Below the pieces are notes generated by a model that saw only the letters and a program-made list of their open reading frames with translations, was not told the DNA's origin and ran no database searches. DNA of 33,377 nucleotides from Phycisphaerae bacterium (lineage in GTDB: Bacteria > Planctomycetota > Phycisphaerae > SM23-33). Shown here piece after piece: positions 24,289-33,170 of this stretch (the stretch's first letter is position 1; each line of letters starts with the position of its first letter). The position numbers and the translations under genes are program-made. The stretch spans positions 1-33,377 of the forward strand of contig WRDM01000031.1 in NCBI GenBank assembly GCA_009783465.1. The letters are read 5' to 3'.

Positions 24289-24309
24289 TGCCAGAGAATT
24301 TGGACACCC
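24289..24309 (+). repeat. left direct repeat flanking the prepilin-like gene
   Basis: TGCCAGAGAATTTGG-ACACCC recurs in the same orientation at 25654-25676, on the other side of the gene, with a small difference (TTTGGGCACACCC). The surrounding gap 24256-24541 holds no gene. The pair could be a footprint of insertion or recombination. Confidence 0.7.
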
Positions 24310-24541
24310 CCCGCGTGGAAATCCTGCGGTTTTTTCTTGCCGGTACGCGTAAAATTGCGGAGAATGAGCCGTTAGTCTGATTCGCCGTATGAGGCCGCGG
24401 AATAAAGGCACGTCGATATTCGAGTTCGCGGCCATACGGGAATGCCCGTCGTTGAGTATGCGGACAAATTACGGGAGCCTTCGGATTAGGTTCCGGTTTG
24501 CTGTTTCACATTTTTTATTCGTTTCGTGAAAGGAAGGCGAC

Positions 24542-25560
<1,019 letters not shown>

Positions 25561-25587
25561 GTTTCCTGGGTGACGTGCGTTTTGGGG

Positions 25588-25637
25588 ATGACCCTGCCTG
25601 TCCTGGCCCTTGCCGGGGCCAGGACAGGCAGGGTCAT
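25588..25637. repeat. perfect 22-base inverted repeat after the prepilin-like gene
   Basis: Arms 25588-25609 and 25616-25637 are perfect reverse complements (ATGACCCTGCCTGTCCTGG at the outside) around six bases. No T-run follows, so it is a weak intrinsic terminator at best. It starts 27 bases after the stop codon. Confidence 0.9.
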
Positions 25638-25653
25638 ATCGGCAGGTGTCTCG

Positions 25654-25676
25654 TGCCAGAGAATTTGGGCACACCC
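25654..25676 (+). repeat. right direct repeat flanking the prepilin-like gene
   Basis: A copy of the motif at 24289-24309 with a two-base insertion near its end. GTGCC and GGCAC at its ends form a small palindrome. Together the copies bracket about 1.35 kb that contains the prepilin-like gene, its promoter region and the 22-base hairpin. Confidence 0.7.
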
Positions 25677-25883
25677 GAGATTCTATTTTTGTAAATCGTC
25701 CTTGACCATTCACCGGTACGTGGGTTAAATTGCTGAGCTTCGCTCCGCGGGGCGGGCGGCGGGTGCCGTTCGTCCGGCTTCGGGATTTTTGCCAGGATCG
25801 CGCAGGCGACGCGGAGAGTGTGTTTTTGCAAAGGCAACCTCTTGCCGAGGATGCCGTGGCAAGTTTGACGTGCGTGAACGGCT

Positions 25884-25906
25884 GCATGGGCGAGACGCCC
25901 GTGCTA
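25884..25906. repeat. short palindrome of the GGGCGAGACGCCC family
   Basis: GCATGGGCG-AGA-CGCCCGTGC forms a nine-base stem with one G-U or mismatch. It is immediately upstream of the rpsB promoter and could separate that unit from the prepilin-like gene. It is the reverse complement type of the palindromes at 31513-31560. Confidence 0.6.
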
Positions 25907-25916
25907 CGGTTTACGC

Positions 25917-25945
25917 GTGACAGGCTTCGGCTGCGGTCCTACAAT
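25917..25945 (+). promoter_or_regulatory. putative promoter of the rpsB-tsf unit
   Basis: GTGACA (25917-25922), a 17-base spacer and TACAAT (25940-25945). Transcription would start near 25952, 17 bases before the rpsB start codon, with GGAGG at 25958-25962 between them. Confidence 0.55.
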
Positions 25946-25968
25946 CCCGGCGAGGATGGAGGTGCATT

Positions 25969-26772
25969 TTGGCTGGCGAACTGGTACAAGAATTGATCGA
26001 CGCGGGCGCGCACTTCGGACATCGGGTCAGTCGTTGGAATCCCAAGATGAAGCCGTACATCTACGGCAAACGCAACCTGATCCACATTATCGACATCAAG
26101 GAAACGCTCAAGGGCATCCTGGTGGCGAGGAAGTTCCTCGGCCAGATCGCCGCGAGCGGCAAGGATATCCTGGTGGTGGGCACGAAGCGTCAAGCCCGCA
26201 AGGCGTTGGAGGAATCCATCGCGCCGCTGAATCAGCATTGGGTCAACGACCGCTGGCTGGGCGGGACGCTGACGAACTTCCGTGAAATCCGCCGCCGCGT
26301 CGGGCGCCTGGATTACCTCGAACAGCTCGAAACCGACGGCATGCTGGACACCTACTCCAAGAAGGAAGGCGCCTCGCTCCGCCGCGAAATGAAGAAAATC
26401 CGCCGCAACCTCGGCGGCATCCGCCGCATGGAACGCATGCCCGGCGCGCTGCTGGTGATCGACCAGCGTCGCGAACTCAACGCCATCAAGGAAGCCAACA
26501 AAATGGGCATCCCCGTGGTGTGCCTGCTCGACACCGACTGCGACCCCGACACGGTCAACATTCCGATCCCCGCCAACGACGACTCCATGCGGGCCATCGA
26601 AATCGTCGTCCGCGAGCTGGCCAAGGCGATCGCCGAAGGCGTCCAGGGCCGCACCGATAAAGGCGCCGATGACGACCAGGGACGCCGCCCCCGCCGCGAA
26701 TCCGTCGGCGCGCCCGCCGCGTACGGCGCCGGTGACGTCAAGCCGGCGACCGATGCGCCCGCCGCCGAGTAA
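25969..26772 (+). CDS. rpsB: 30S ribosomal protein S2
   Basis: A 267-residue ribosomal protein. Typical segments are LIDAGAHFGHRVSRWNPKMK, YIYGKRNLIHIIDIKET, LVVGTKRQARKAL, NDRWLGGTLTNF, and RMPGALLVIDQRRELNAI with GIPVVCLLDTDCDPD. The C-terminal 40 residues form a polar extension rich in Asp, Arg and Ala, beyond the conserved core. The start is a TTG codon, fixed by GGAGG at 25958-25962; no ATG is suitably placed. tsf follows as in most bacteria, but 200 bases away with a repeat element in between. Confidence 0.97.
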   Translation: MAGELVQELIDAGAHFGHRVSRWNPKMKPYIYGKRNLIHIIDIKETLKGILVARKFLGQIAASGKDILVVGTKRQARKALEESIAPLNQHWVNDRWLGGTLTNFREIRRRVGRLDYLEQLETDGMLDTYSKKEGASLRREMKKIRRNLGGIRRMERMPGALLVIDQRRELNAIKEANKMGIPVVCLLDTDCDPDTVNIPIPANDDSMRAIEIVVRELAKAIAEGVQGRTDKGADDDQGRRPRRESVGAPAAYGAGDVKPATDAPAAE

Positions 26773-26791
26773 GACGGTCGACCGTGAATAG

Positions 26792-26908
26792 GGCTTTGCC
26801 TGTTTGCGTCGTGGGACGTTATGGACAACAAAACGTTTGTTTGTACATAACACTCCACAACGCAAACAGGCGAAGCCAACCCGACAAACCTTTCGTATTC
26901 GAAAGGTT
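26792..26908. repeat. family C inverted-repeat element and a small palindrome between rpsB and tsf
   Basis: Arms 26792-26815 and 26854-26877 match at 22 of 24 positions: GGCTTTGCCTGTTTGCGTCG on the left and CACAACGCAAACAGGCGAAG on the right. The loop contains ACGTTATG/CATAAC-like sequence and AAAACGTTTG. A separate palindrome AACCTTTCG-TATT-CGAAAGGTT lies at 26887-26908. No other gene is seen in 26773-26972. Confidence 0.85.
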
Positions 26909-26972
26909 CGCTCTGAGTCCTCTGTGTCTCTGTGGTAAAAATAATCTTTCCCTAAAATATCAGGAACAACCA

Positions 26973-27770
26973 ATGGCTGAAATTACCGCTGCCGCCGTGA
27001 AGGCACTTCGTGAAGAGACCGGTCTGGGCATGATGGAATGCAAGAAGGCGCTTACCGAAGCCAATGGCGACGTCGAAATCGCCCGCATCGAACTGCGGAA
27101 AAAGGGCGCGCAGGTCCAGGCCGCCAAGGCCAGCCGGACCACCAAGGAAGGCCTCGTCGGCATCAAGGTCAGCGCCGATCGCAAAACCGGCGCCATGGTC
27201 GAGGTCCGCTGCGAGACCGACTTCTGCGCCCGCAACGACGAGTTCGTCGGCATGGTCACCGCTGTGCTCGACCTGGCCTATGACGCCCCGACCGGCCACG
27301 TCGAAGCCAGCCCCGCCATGACCGAACGGCTTCAGGCGACGCTCGCGAAGATCGGCGAGAACATGTCCTACGGCCGCGGCGTGAAAATACAGGCCGACAA
27401 AATCGGCTCGTATCTGCACCACAACAACAAGGTCGGCGTGATGGTCGGTATCGTGGGCGAGTTGTCCGACGAAATCGTCCAGGACATCTGCATGCACGTG
27501 GCCTTCGCCGATCCGATGGGCATCACGCCCGAGGACATCCCCGCCGACGTGGTGGAAAACGAAAAGAAAATCGCCGTCGAACAGGCCATGGAAAGCGGCA
27601 AGCCCAAGGACATCGCCGAAAAAATGGTCGCGGGCAAAATCCGCAAATTCCTCGAAGAACGGGCCTTGACCGAACAACTGATCGCCCGCGAGGACAAGTA
27701 CGGCAAGAAGCAGGTCAAGGAACTGCTCGGCGCGGCCAAGATCACGGCGTTTGCACGGTTCGCGATTTAG
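26973..27770 (+). CDS. tsf: translation elongation factor Ts
   Basis: A 265-residue nucleotide exchange factor that regenerates EF-Tu-GTP. The N-terminal UBA-like domain (AAAVKALREETGLGMMECKK, LTEANGDVEIARIELRKKG) and the core motif ETDFCARNDEFVGMV are clear. VQDICMHVAFADPMGI and a helical C-terminal part (KIRKFLEERALTEQ) complete the family pattern. ATG 26973 is chosen because the UBA domain begins there; AGGA lies eight bases before it. The open frame upstream reads the repeat element. Confidence 0.97.
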   Translation: MAEITAAAVKALREETGLGMMECKKALTEANGDVEIARIELRKKGAQVQAAKASRTTKEGLVGIKVSADRKTGAMVEVRCETDFCARNDEFVGMVTAVLDLAYDAPTGHVEASPAMTERLQATLAKIGENMSYGRGVKIQADKIGSYLHHNNKVGVMVGIVGELSDEIVQDICMHVAFADPMGITPEDIPADVVENEKKIAVEQAMESGKPKDIAEKMVAGKIRKFLEERALTEQLIAREDKYGKKQVKELLGAAKITAFARFAI

Positions 27771-27794
27771 TTTGCGAGGCGTGTGAGTGAAAAT

Positions 27795-28094
27795 GGACCG
27801 TTGGTTCGAGGGAACGTAAGCCAATAGCCATCAGCCAATAGCCAATAGGGTTTGCGAGGCGTGATGGTGAAATCGAACATCACGTTCGAGAGAGTGGTTT
27901 TGCGGCTTCGCAGACGCGAAGATTTGTTCGACGTGGAACACGATTTTGTATGCCATGTCCAACCAGTCTTCGTGTCTGCGGAGCAGAGAGACCACTCTCT
28001 CGAACGAACGGAACGTTTTTACATTTTTGTACCGCAACTCCTATTGGCTACTGGCTGATGGCTATTGGCTTTCATTCCTTCGAGTCAGCGGTAC
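27795..28094. repeat. family A nested inverted-repeat element (largest copy)
   Basis: Outer arms 27795-27849 and 28040-28094 (55 bases) agree at about 47 positions and contain GGTTCGAGGGAA and four TAGCCAA/TAGCCAT-type heptads. Inner 39-base arms (27883-27921 and 27968-28006) run CGTTCGAGAGAGTGG to CGCAGAC-CGAAG. Weak complementarity extends outward (GTGAAAATGGACC with the complement near 28095-28105). The element fills nearly the whole tsf-pyrH gap of 355 bases; no gene is inside. TACAAT at 28092-28097, at its right edge, could be a -10 box for pyrH. Confidence 0.9.
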
Positions 28095-28125
28095 AATTTC
28101 ACTATCGAGCAAACGAAAGACCAAC

Positions 28126-28827
28126 ATGTCGCAATTCAAACGAATCCTGTTGAAACTCTCCGGTGAAGCGTTAGGCGGGCCTGACGGCGGCGTGTCGGCG
28201 GCGGCGATGGACTCGGTGGTGGCCGAGCTTCGCGCGGTGAGGCAGGCGGGCGTGCAGGTGGGCGTGGTCGTCGGCGGCGGAAATTTCCTCCGAGGCCGCG
28301 ACCTGGCGGACAATCCGCGGATCGCCCGCACGACGGCCGATTATATGGGCATGCTCGCGACAAACATGAACGGCCTGGCGTTGCGGGACAGCCTCGAATC
28401 GCACGGCGTGAAGGCAACGCTGTTCAGCGCGATTCCCGACACGCGGTTTTGCGAACCGTTCAACCGCCGCCAGGTCATCGAGCGGCTCGACGCCGGGCAC
28501 GTCGTGATTTTCTCCGGCGGCACGGGCAATCCGTTCTTCACGACGGACACGTGCGCCGCGCTGCGGGCGGCCGAGATTTCCGCCGACGCGCTGTTCAAAG
28601 CCACCACCGTCGACGGCGTCTACGACAGCGACCCGAAGAAAAATCCGCACGCGAAAAAATACGACAAGCTAACTTACGCCAAAGTCCTCGCCGACCGCCT
28701 CGGCGTGATGGACCTGACCGCCATCTCGCTGTGCATGGAACGCAATCTGCCGATCTTCGTCTTCCCCGCCGGCCAACTCGCCACCGCCGTGGCGGGGGAG
28801 AATGTCGGTACGATCATCACGGGCTGA
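28126..28827 (+). CDS. pyrH: UMP kinase
   Basis: A 233-residue cytoplasmic kinase that converts UMP to UDP in pyrimidine synthesis. It belongs to the amino-acid kinase fold: RILLKLSGEALGG, VGVVVGGGNFLRG, RTTADYMGMLATNMNGLAL, IFSGGTGNPFFTTDTCAALR, and KATTVDGVYDSDPKKNPHA. Length is typical. ATG 28126 lies 14 bases after the end of the family A element region. pyrH normally stands directly before frr; here one extra gene separates them. Confidence 0.97.
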   Translation: MSQFKRILLKLSGEALGGPDGGVSAAAMDSVVAELRAVRQAGVQVGVVVGGGNFLRGRDLADNPRIARTTADYMGMLATNMNGLALRDSLESHGVKATLFSAIPDTRFCEPFNRRQVIERLDAGHVVIFSGGTGNPFFTTDTCAALRAAEISADALFKATTVDGVYDSDPKKNPHAKKYDKLTYAKVLADRLGVMDLTAISLCMERNLPIFVFPAGQLATAVAGENVGTIITG

Positions 28828-28901
28828 CGAGACGGGCGAAACGAGTTGTTCTTTATTCTATCGTTTTTTTAGATAAAAATGATCGTATCGGAGGGAAACG
28901 T

Positions 28902-29423
28902 ATGTCTAAAAAGAAAATAGAAGATGTTGCCAACGACGTTCTCAAGGATGACGCGCAGCGGAACGCACTGGAGTTTATTGCGTATTTACGAGCGAACGAG
29001 GTTACGCTCAATGACTCTGATAACGGTTTTTGGGATGCCACGTATAAAGGCGAAGGTTTGTGTGTCATCAACATAGCAACCTATGATGATCACTCCAGCT
29101 TTGATACGTTCATAAAAGATTTGCCGAACGCCTGGAAAATGTGTTCTGATGGCAAAAAGAGCGATGAATGCTCCGCTTTTTTCGCGGACGAACGTACAAA
29201 AGAAATTATCTGGGCGAATATACGCCCCCATGATCCAACCTGCCATGGTGCATGCCGCCCGGGAAGTCGCAGGATCATTTTGGGAAAAGTATTTGAGAAT
29301 CTTTGTAGCAGTGCGTTGGGGATTTATGGCCCTGATGCAGAGACTGTGAATTGTATGAAGAAAATTGTGAATGGATTGCAAAGCGATATTCTGCAAAAGG
29401 TTTCGGCGGAAGAGAAGAGGTAA
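28902..29423 (+). CDS. AT-rich gene of unknown function inserted between pyrH and frr
   Basis: A 173-residue soluble protein rich in Lys, Asp, Asn and Cys. Visible segments are KDDAQRNALEFIAYLRANEV, NGFWDATYKGEGLCVINIAT and FIKDLPNAWKMCSDGKKSDE. The arrangement of an N-terminal helix, then W-x-(A/V)-x-YKG and a strand pair, recalls small uncharacterised proteins I associate with Firmicutes, but no named family is certain. C-x8-CSAFF and CHGAC may bind a metal. The DNA is much richer in A and T than its neighbours (for example TTTTTTTAGATAAAAATGAT just upstream), which suggests recent transfer. GGAGGG at 28890-28895 gives an excellent start. Its stop is five bases before frr. Confidence 0.8.
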   Translation: MSKKKIEDVANDVLKDDAQRNALEFIAYLRANEVTLNDSDNGFWDATYKGEGLCVINIATYDDHSSFDTFIKDLPNAWKMCSDGKKSDECSAFFADERTKEIIWANIRPHDPTCHGACRPGSRRIILGKVFENLCSSALGIYGPDAETVNCMKKIVNGLQSDILQKVSAEEKR

Positions 29424-29428
29424 CAGAA

Positions 29429-29989
29429 ATGGCCATGGATGAAATTCTGCTGGAAGTGGAAGAAAAAATGGACGGCGCCGTGGATTATCTTCGCAAGGAG
29501 TTGCGGGGGATTCGCACGGGCCGGGCGTCGGCGGGGCTGGTGGAGCATATCAAGGTGGAGTATTACGGCAGCCAGACCGACCTGCGGCAACTGGCGACGA
29601 TCTCCACGCCTGACGCGTCGCTGATCGTCATCAAGCCGTTTGACCCCGCGTCCGTCAAGGATATCACGCAGGCGATCCAGGCCGCCAACATCGGGATTAC
29701 GCCCGCCTCTGACGGCAAGCTGATCCGGCTGGCCGTGCCGCCGCTGTCGGGCGAGCGCCGTCAGCAGCTCACGACGCAGATCAAAAAGATGGCCGAGGCG
29801 AGCAAAGTCACGATCCGCAACGCCCGCCGCGACGGCAACAAGGCCGTCGACGCCCAGGAAGAAGAAGGCGAACTTACCGAAGACCTCGCCATCAAGGCCC
29901 GCGAGGAAGTCCAGAAACTCACCAACCAGTACGAGCAGAAAATCGAAGAAACCCTGGCCGCCAAGACCAGGGAAATTCAGGAAGACTGA
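29429..29989 (+). CDS. frr: ribosome recycling factor
   Basis: A 186-residue protein that splits post-termination ribosomes with EF-G. Motifs: DEILLEVEEKMDGAVDYLRK, LRGIRTGRASAGLVEHIKVE, YYGSQTDLRQLATISTPDAS, IPPLSGERR-like VPPLSGERRQQL and VTIRNARRDGNKAV. The C-terminal helix (QYEQKIEETLAAKTREIQ) completes domain I. Length matches the family. ATG 29429 or 29435 may be used; GAAGAGG lies before the first. The GC content returns to the local norm after the AT-rich gene. Confidence 0.97.
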   Translation: MAMDEILLEVEEKMDGAVDYLRKELRGIRTGRASAGLVEHIKVEYYGSQTDLRQLATISTPDASLIVIKPFDPASVKDITQAIQAANIGITPASDGKLIRLAVPPLSGERRQQLTTQIKKMAEASKVTIRNARRDGNKAVDAQEEEGELTEDLAIKAREEVQKLTNQYEQKIEETLAAKTREIQED

Positions 29990-29999
29990 CGTTTTTCCC

Positions 30000-30027
30000 T
30001 TGCATCTAACCGCAGTACGAATACAAT
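30000..30027 (+). promoter_or_regulatory. putative promoter of the rpsP-trmD-rplS unit
   Basis: TTGCAT (30000-30005), a 16-base spacer and TACAAT (30022-30027), 73 bases before the rpsP start codon. The frr stop codon is 11 bases upstream. Confidence 0.5.
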
Positions 30028-30099
30028 AGCCGATTCTACACGCCCGGCGTGGCGTGGATTGTTCGTTTGCCTTGGTGGCGACGAGAGTTTGGAGAGACA

Positions 30100-30351
30100 G
30101 TGGCAGTCAAACTGAGATTAAAACGATTTGGGCGGCGGCATCGTAGTTTTTATCGCCTCAGCGCCATGGATAGTCACACTCCGCGCGACGGTCGAGTGAT
30201 TGAAGAACTCGGCTGGTTCGACCCGGAGGCGGCCGATCCGCAGAAACAGGTGAACCTCAAACGCGAGCGGATCGAGCACTGGCTGAAGGTTGGCGCCCAG
30301 CCCAGCCCGACCGTGCACGACCTGCTCAAGCGGCAGGGCATCGGTAAGTAA
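30100..30351 (+). CDS. rpsP: 30S ribosomal protein S16
   Basis: An 83-residue ribosomal protein beginning AVKLRLKRFGRRHRSFYRLS, followed by the family's DSHTPRDGRVIEELGWFDPE and IEHWLKVGAQPSPTVHDLLK. The start is GTG 30100, set by GGAG five bases upstream; the frame is open further upstream but that part has no homology to S16. trmD follows after 24 bases. Confidence 0.97.
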   Translation: MAVKLRLKRFGRRHRSFYRLSAMDSHTPRDGRVIEELGWFDPEAADPQKQVNLKRERIEHWLKVGAQPSPTVHDLLKRQGIGK

Positions 30352-30375
30352 TTCGTTGGCGTTGTGGCGGTCGGC

Positions 30376-31086
30376 ATGGGACATCGCATCGACATTCTCA
30401 CGCTGTTTTGCGAGTTATTTGACGGATTTCTCGCGACGAGCATCGTGGGGCGTGCGGTCGGGCGTGGCCTGGTCGATGTGCGGCGGACGAATATCCGCGA
30501 CTTCGCGCCGGACCGCTATGGCAAGGTCGACGACACGCCGTTTGGCGGCGGGCCCGGCATGGTGCTGATGTGCCAGCCGATCTTCGACGCGGTCGAGCAC
30601 GTTCGGCGAACCGACGCGACGCCGGGTAAGGTCGTCCTGCTGACGCCCCAGGGGCGGCGGCTGGATCAGGCCTTGGTGAAAGAGCTAGCCGCCGAGCCGC
30701 GGCTGATTCTGTTGGCCGGGCACTACGAGGGTTTCGACGAGCGGATTCGCACGGGCCTGGCGGACATGGAAGTGAGCCTCGGCGACTTCGTGCTGTCGGG
30801 TGGCGAAATCGCCGCGATGGCCCTGATCGACGCGATCGTCCGCCTGCTGCCCGGCGCGCTGGGCAAGGATGAGTCTTCACACGAGGAATCGTTCTCAATG
30901 GGCCTGCTGGAGTATCCGCAGTACACCAGGCCTCGCGAGTTCCGGGGCCTGACCGTGCCGGACGTGCTGCTCTCGGGCAACCACGCGGAAATCGCCCGCT
31001 GGCGGCTGGAGCAGGCCCAACGGCGAACAATGCAACGCCGGCCTGATTTGTGGCAGGAATATCGACGGCAAGCGACAAGTCGCTAG
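30376..31086 (+). CDS. trmD: tRNA (guanine-37-N1)-methyltransferase
   Basis: A 236-residue SPOUT-class enzyme that methylates G37 next to the anticodon and prevents frameshifting. The AdoMet-binding knot is shown by [15 protein letters not shown] and [14 protein letters not shown], and earlier by [15 protein letters not shown]. The C-terminal part has [16 protein letters not shown] and [17 protein letters not shown] 30376 gives the typical N-terminus ([14 protein letters not shown]); GTG 30364 is an alternative. The usual rimM gene between rpsP and trmD is absent here. Confidence 0.97.
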   Translation: MGHRIDILTLFCELFDGFLATSIVGRAVGRGLVDVRRTNIRDFAPDRYGKVDDTPFGGGPGMVLMCQPIFDAVEHVRRTDATPGKVVLLTPQGRRLDQALVKELAAEPRLILLAGHYEGFDERIRTGLADMEVSLGDFVLSGGEIAAMALIDAIVRLLPGALGKDESSHEESFSMGLLEYPQYTRPREFRGLTVPDVLLSGNHAEIARWRLEQAQRRTMQRRPDLWQEYRRQATSR

Positions 31087-31122
31087 TCGTTCGTGAATTT
31101 GAAAAGGAATTGGGAGCACCCC

Positions 31123-31509
31123 ATGAGCATGGAATTGATGAAGAAGGCCGTGTCGGCCAGCATGAAGAGCGAGATCCCGGTGTTTCAGATCGGCGACACG
31201 GTGAACGTGTCGGTCCGCATCATCGAAGGCGAGAAGGAACGCACGCAGCTGTTTTCGGGCGTGGTGATTGCCCGCCGCGGGCACGGCATCAGCGAGAATT
31301 TCACGGTCCGCCGCATCGTCAACAACGAGGGCGTGGAGCGTGTCTTCCCGGTGCACAGCCCGAAGGTTTCGGGCATCGAGGTCGTCCGCCACGGCCGTGT
31401 CCGCCGCGCGAAATTGTACTACCTGCGTGACCGCGTCGGCAAGCGCACGCGGCTGAAGGAAGTCAAGGTCAATCCGGCCAAGGCCAAAGCCAAACCCGCC
31501 GGCGCGTAA
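31123..31509 (+). CDS. rplS: 50S ribosomal protein L19
   Basis: A 128-residue ribosomal protein at the subunit interface. Family motifs are FQIGDTVNVSVRIIEGEKER, LFSGVVIARRGHGISENFTV, GVERVFPVHSPKVSGIEVVR and AKLYYLRDRVGKRTRLKE. A short Lys/Ala tail follows. ATG 31123 is preceded by GGGAG at 31112-31116. It closes the rpsP-trmD-rplS unit and is followed by two short palindromes that could terminate transcription. Confidence 0.97.
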   Translation: MSMELMKKAVSASMKSEIPVFQIGDTVNVSVRIIEGEKERTQLFSGVVIARRGHGISENFTVRRIVNNEGVERVFPVHSPKVSGIEVVRHGRVRRAKLYYLRDRVGKRTRLKEVKVNPAKAKAKPAGA

Positions 31510-31512
31510 CAC

Positions 31513-31560
31513 GTAGCACGGGCGTCCCGCCCGTGAGTCGCATGGGCGTCTCGCCCATGC
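31513..31560. repeat. two tandem short palindromes after rplS
   Basis: GTAGCACGGGCGTCCCGCCCGTG (in two parts, 31513-31535) and GCATGGGCGTCTCGCCCATGC (31540-31560) form stems of eight to nine bases. Both belong to the CACGGGC-TCT-GCCC family seen elsewhere in the window. They may end the ribosomal unit, though without T-runs. Confidence 0.7.
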
Positions 31561-31607
31561 ACCGCGTCCGCCCTGTGGCGGACGTGAAGTCGGATAACCG
31601 TACGATA

Positions 31608-31695
31608 TGGCTTGCCGGTTTGCGATGTAGGATGTTGTGAACAAGCGAACGCTTTTTCCGCACACAACGTTCAACAACGCAAACAGGCAGAGCCA
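31608..31695. repeat. family C inverted-repeat element before yraN
   Basis: The left arm TGGCTTGCCGGTTTGCG-TGT (31608-31628) pairs with ACAACGCAAACAGGCAGAGCCA (31674-31695). Inner GATGTTGTG/CACAACGTT-like segments extend the stem, and the loop contains AAGCGAACGCTT. The same AAGCG/CGCTT hairpin is in the loop of the element at 10884-10989. Confidence 0.8.
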
Positions 31696-31732
31696 CTGTC
31701 ATCGTTTTTCCTCATTCCAACAGGTCGTTCCC

Positions 31733-32152
31733 ATGTGGCCGTTTACTCGACGCCGCGCCGCTGAATCCGGGGAATCCCTCGGCGAGCAAGGCGAAAAACT
31801 GGCGGCCCGGTTTCTCCGCCGCCTGAAATACAAACCCATCGCGGCCAATTATCGTTGCCCCGCCGGCGAAGCCGACCTCATCGTTCTGGACACCTCCACC
31901 CGCCGCCAGACTGGCCAGGAAACCATCGTCTTCGTCGAAGTCAAAACCCGCCGTGACGCCGCGAACGTCAGCCCCGAATCCGCCGTCGACGCCGCCAAAC
32001 GACGTCATCTCCGCCAGGTCGCACGCCACTATCTCGCCGGCCGGGACACCCAAGGCTTCGCCGTCCGATTTGACATCATCGCCATCCTCCTCCCGCCAGG
32101 CGAGCAGCCGAGGATCACGCACATCAGAAACGCGTTTGGGTTGCGGGAGTAA
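31733..32152 (+). CDS. yraN: YraN / UPF0102 family endonuclease-like protein
   Basis: A 139-residue protein with the fold of Holliday-junction resolvases and restriction endonucleases. Candidate active-site residues are Glu and Asp in CPAGEADLIVLD and the E-x-K of IVFVEVKTRRD. GEQGEKLAARFLRRLKYKPI and NYRCPAG are typical of the family. It probably acts in DNA repair or uptake, but its role is not established. yraN is often found near rplS in bacteria, commonly with rnhB, which is missing here. ATG 31733 lacks a strong Shine-Dalgarno (CAGG about 10 bases upstream). It converges with the next gene four bases away. Confidence 0.9.
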   Translation: MWPFTRRRAAESGESLGEQGEKLAARFLRRLKYKPIAANYRCPAGEADLIVLDTSTRRQTGQETIVFVEVKTRRDAANVSPESAVDAAKRRHLRQVARHYLAGRDTQGFAVRFDIIAILLPPGEQPRITHIRNAFGLRE

Positions 32153-32156
32153 AAAC

Positions 32157-33014
32157 TCACGGCAGCGGGAACACGCGGACTTCGATATTTTTCTCGTCTT
32201 TGAGCAGGTCTTTCACTTCGTTGGGGTCCGAGGGGCCTTGGTGGTACGGGTAGAAAATTTTCGGCTGGAGCGTCCGGGCGGCCTCGGCGGCTTCTTTGAC
32301 GCTCATCGTGTAGCGCGGGTCGCAGGGCAGGAAGGCGATGTCGATGTCCTTGAGCGCCTTCATTTCGGGCGTCTCCTCGGTGTCGCCGGCGACGTACACG
32401 CGTTTGTCTCCGAACGTCAGCACATAGCCGTTATCCTGGCGGCTCTTGGGATGGAAATTCTTCCGTTCCTCGGAGACGTTGTACGCGGGCATGGCCGACA
32501 CGGTGATGTCGCCGAACTCCTTCGTTTCGCCGACCTGAATCAGCCCGAATTTGGGCAGTTTCGGCGCCGACTTCGCCTCCTCTTCCTTGGCCTGCGATTC
32601 CTGAACCTTCTTGAGGCTGGCGGCGCTCGTGTAGACGACCGTATCCTTCTTCGTAATCGTGCGGATCACGGCCAGGTCGAGGTGGTCGCCGTGTTCGTGG
32701 GTGACGAAAATGATGTCGGCCTTGGGCATGCGGTCCCAGTCGGCCTCGCCGGAGGGGTCGACGTAGTATTGCTTGCCCTTGAACTCGAACCGAACGGACG
32801 AGCGGTTGATCGGCTGGAGCGTCAGGTCGCCTTCGGACGTTTTTTCCACGGCAACGTTGATTTCCGCCGCTGGCTGCGATGTCGGCTGCGTGGTGGTTTT
32901 GGTGGTCATGGTTTCCCCCGATTCGCCGGCCCGCGACGGCGCGGCGAGTATCGTAAACAGACACACGGTAGTCAAACACGTCGTGATCAGGCACCGTGTC
33001 GGCAGTGTTTTCAT
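32157..33014 (-). CDS. exported metallo-beta-lactamase-fold hydrolase
   Basis: A 285-residue protein. A signal peptide (about 1-29) and a TKTTTQPTSQPA linker precede a YtkL/UlaG-type MBL domain. The metal motif is FVTHEHGDHLDLAVI; further ligands may be in VSAMPAYN, VYVAGDTEETPEM (Asp) and FYPYHQGPSDPNE (His). An insertion rich in Lys and Glu (LKKVQESQAKEEEAKSAPK) interrupts the domain at about residue 140-160. Such enzymes hydrolyse lactones or phosphoesters; the substrate is unknown. GAGGA precedes ATG 33014. Unlike most of its relatives it appears to be secreted. Confidence 0.9.
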   Translation of the reverse strand: MKTLPTRCLITTCLTTVCLFTILAAPSRAGESGETMTTKTTTQPTSQPAAEINVAVEKTSEGDLTLQPINRSSVRFEFKGKQYYVDPSGEADWDRMPKADIIFVTHEHGDHLDLAVIRTITKKDTVVYTSAASLKKVQESQAKEEEAKSAPKLPKFGLIQVGETKEFGDITVSAMPAYNVSEERKNFHPKSRQDNGYVLTFGDKRVYVAGDTEETPEMKALKDIDIAFLPCDPRYTMSVKEAAEAARTLQPKIFYPYHQGPSDPNEVKDLLKDEKNIEVRVFPLP

Positions 33015-33052
33015 GGGATTTCCTCGTTAAAATGATAACCAGACCGTCCGTA

Positions 33053-33170
33053 TGGCGGGTTGGCTTGCCGGTTTGCGCTGTGGAACCCGCCACGCGACAG
33101 GCGTTGCTTTTCCGGCGTGGTTTTTCGGACGGCCTGCTTTGCAGCGCAACCCGGCAAGCCAACCCGCCCA
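33053..33170. repeat. family C inverted-repeat element
   Basis: Arms 33053-33080 and 33142-33170 are inverted copies (TGGCGGGTTGGCTTGCCGG to TTGCGCTG) with one indel and one mismatch. The loop holds CCGCCACGC/GGCGTGG and CAGGC/GCCTG-type inner pairs. It adjoins the family B boundary that starts at 33169. Confidence 0.85.

Noticed and set aside
25588-25637. Strong rho-independent terminator after the prepilin-like gene
   Set aside because: The stem is perfect but no U-run follows on either side, so I list it as a palindromic repeat.
26908-26940. Possible motif in CTCTGAGTCCTCTGTGTCTCTGTGG before tsf (read in parts)
   Set aside because: A simple pyrimidine-rich stretch with only one copy in this window; nothing further can be supported.
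27795-28094. tRNA gene suspected from GGTTCGAG in family A elements
   Set aside because: No cloverleaf can be drawn. The motif is part of a long palindrome, and its partner arm carries the complement.
28449-28826. Second plus-strand frame through pyrH into the AT-rich gene
   Set aside because: Upstream of 28902 it is an out-of-frame reading of pyrH; the GGAGGG site marks the true start of the AT-rich gene.
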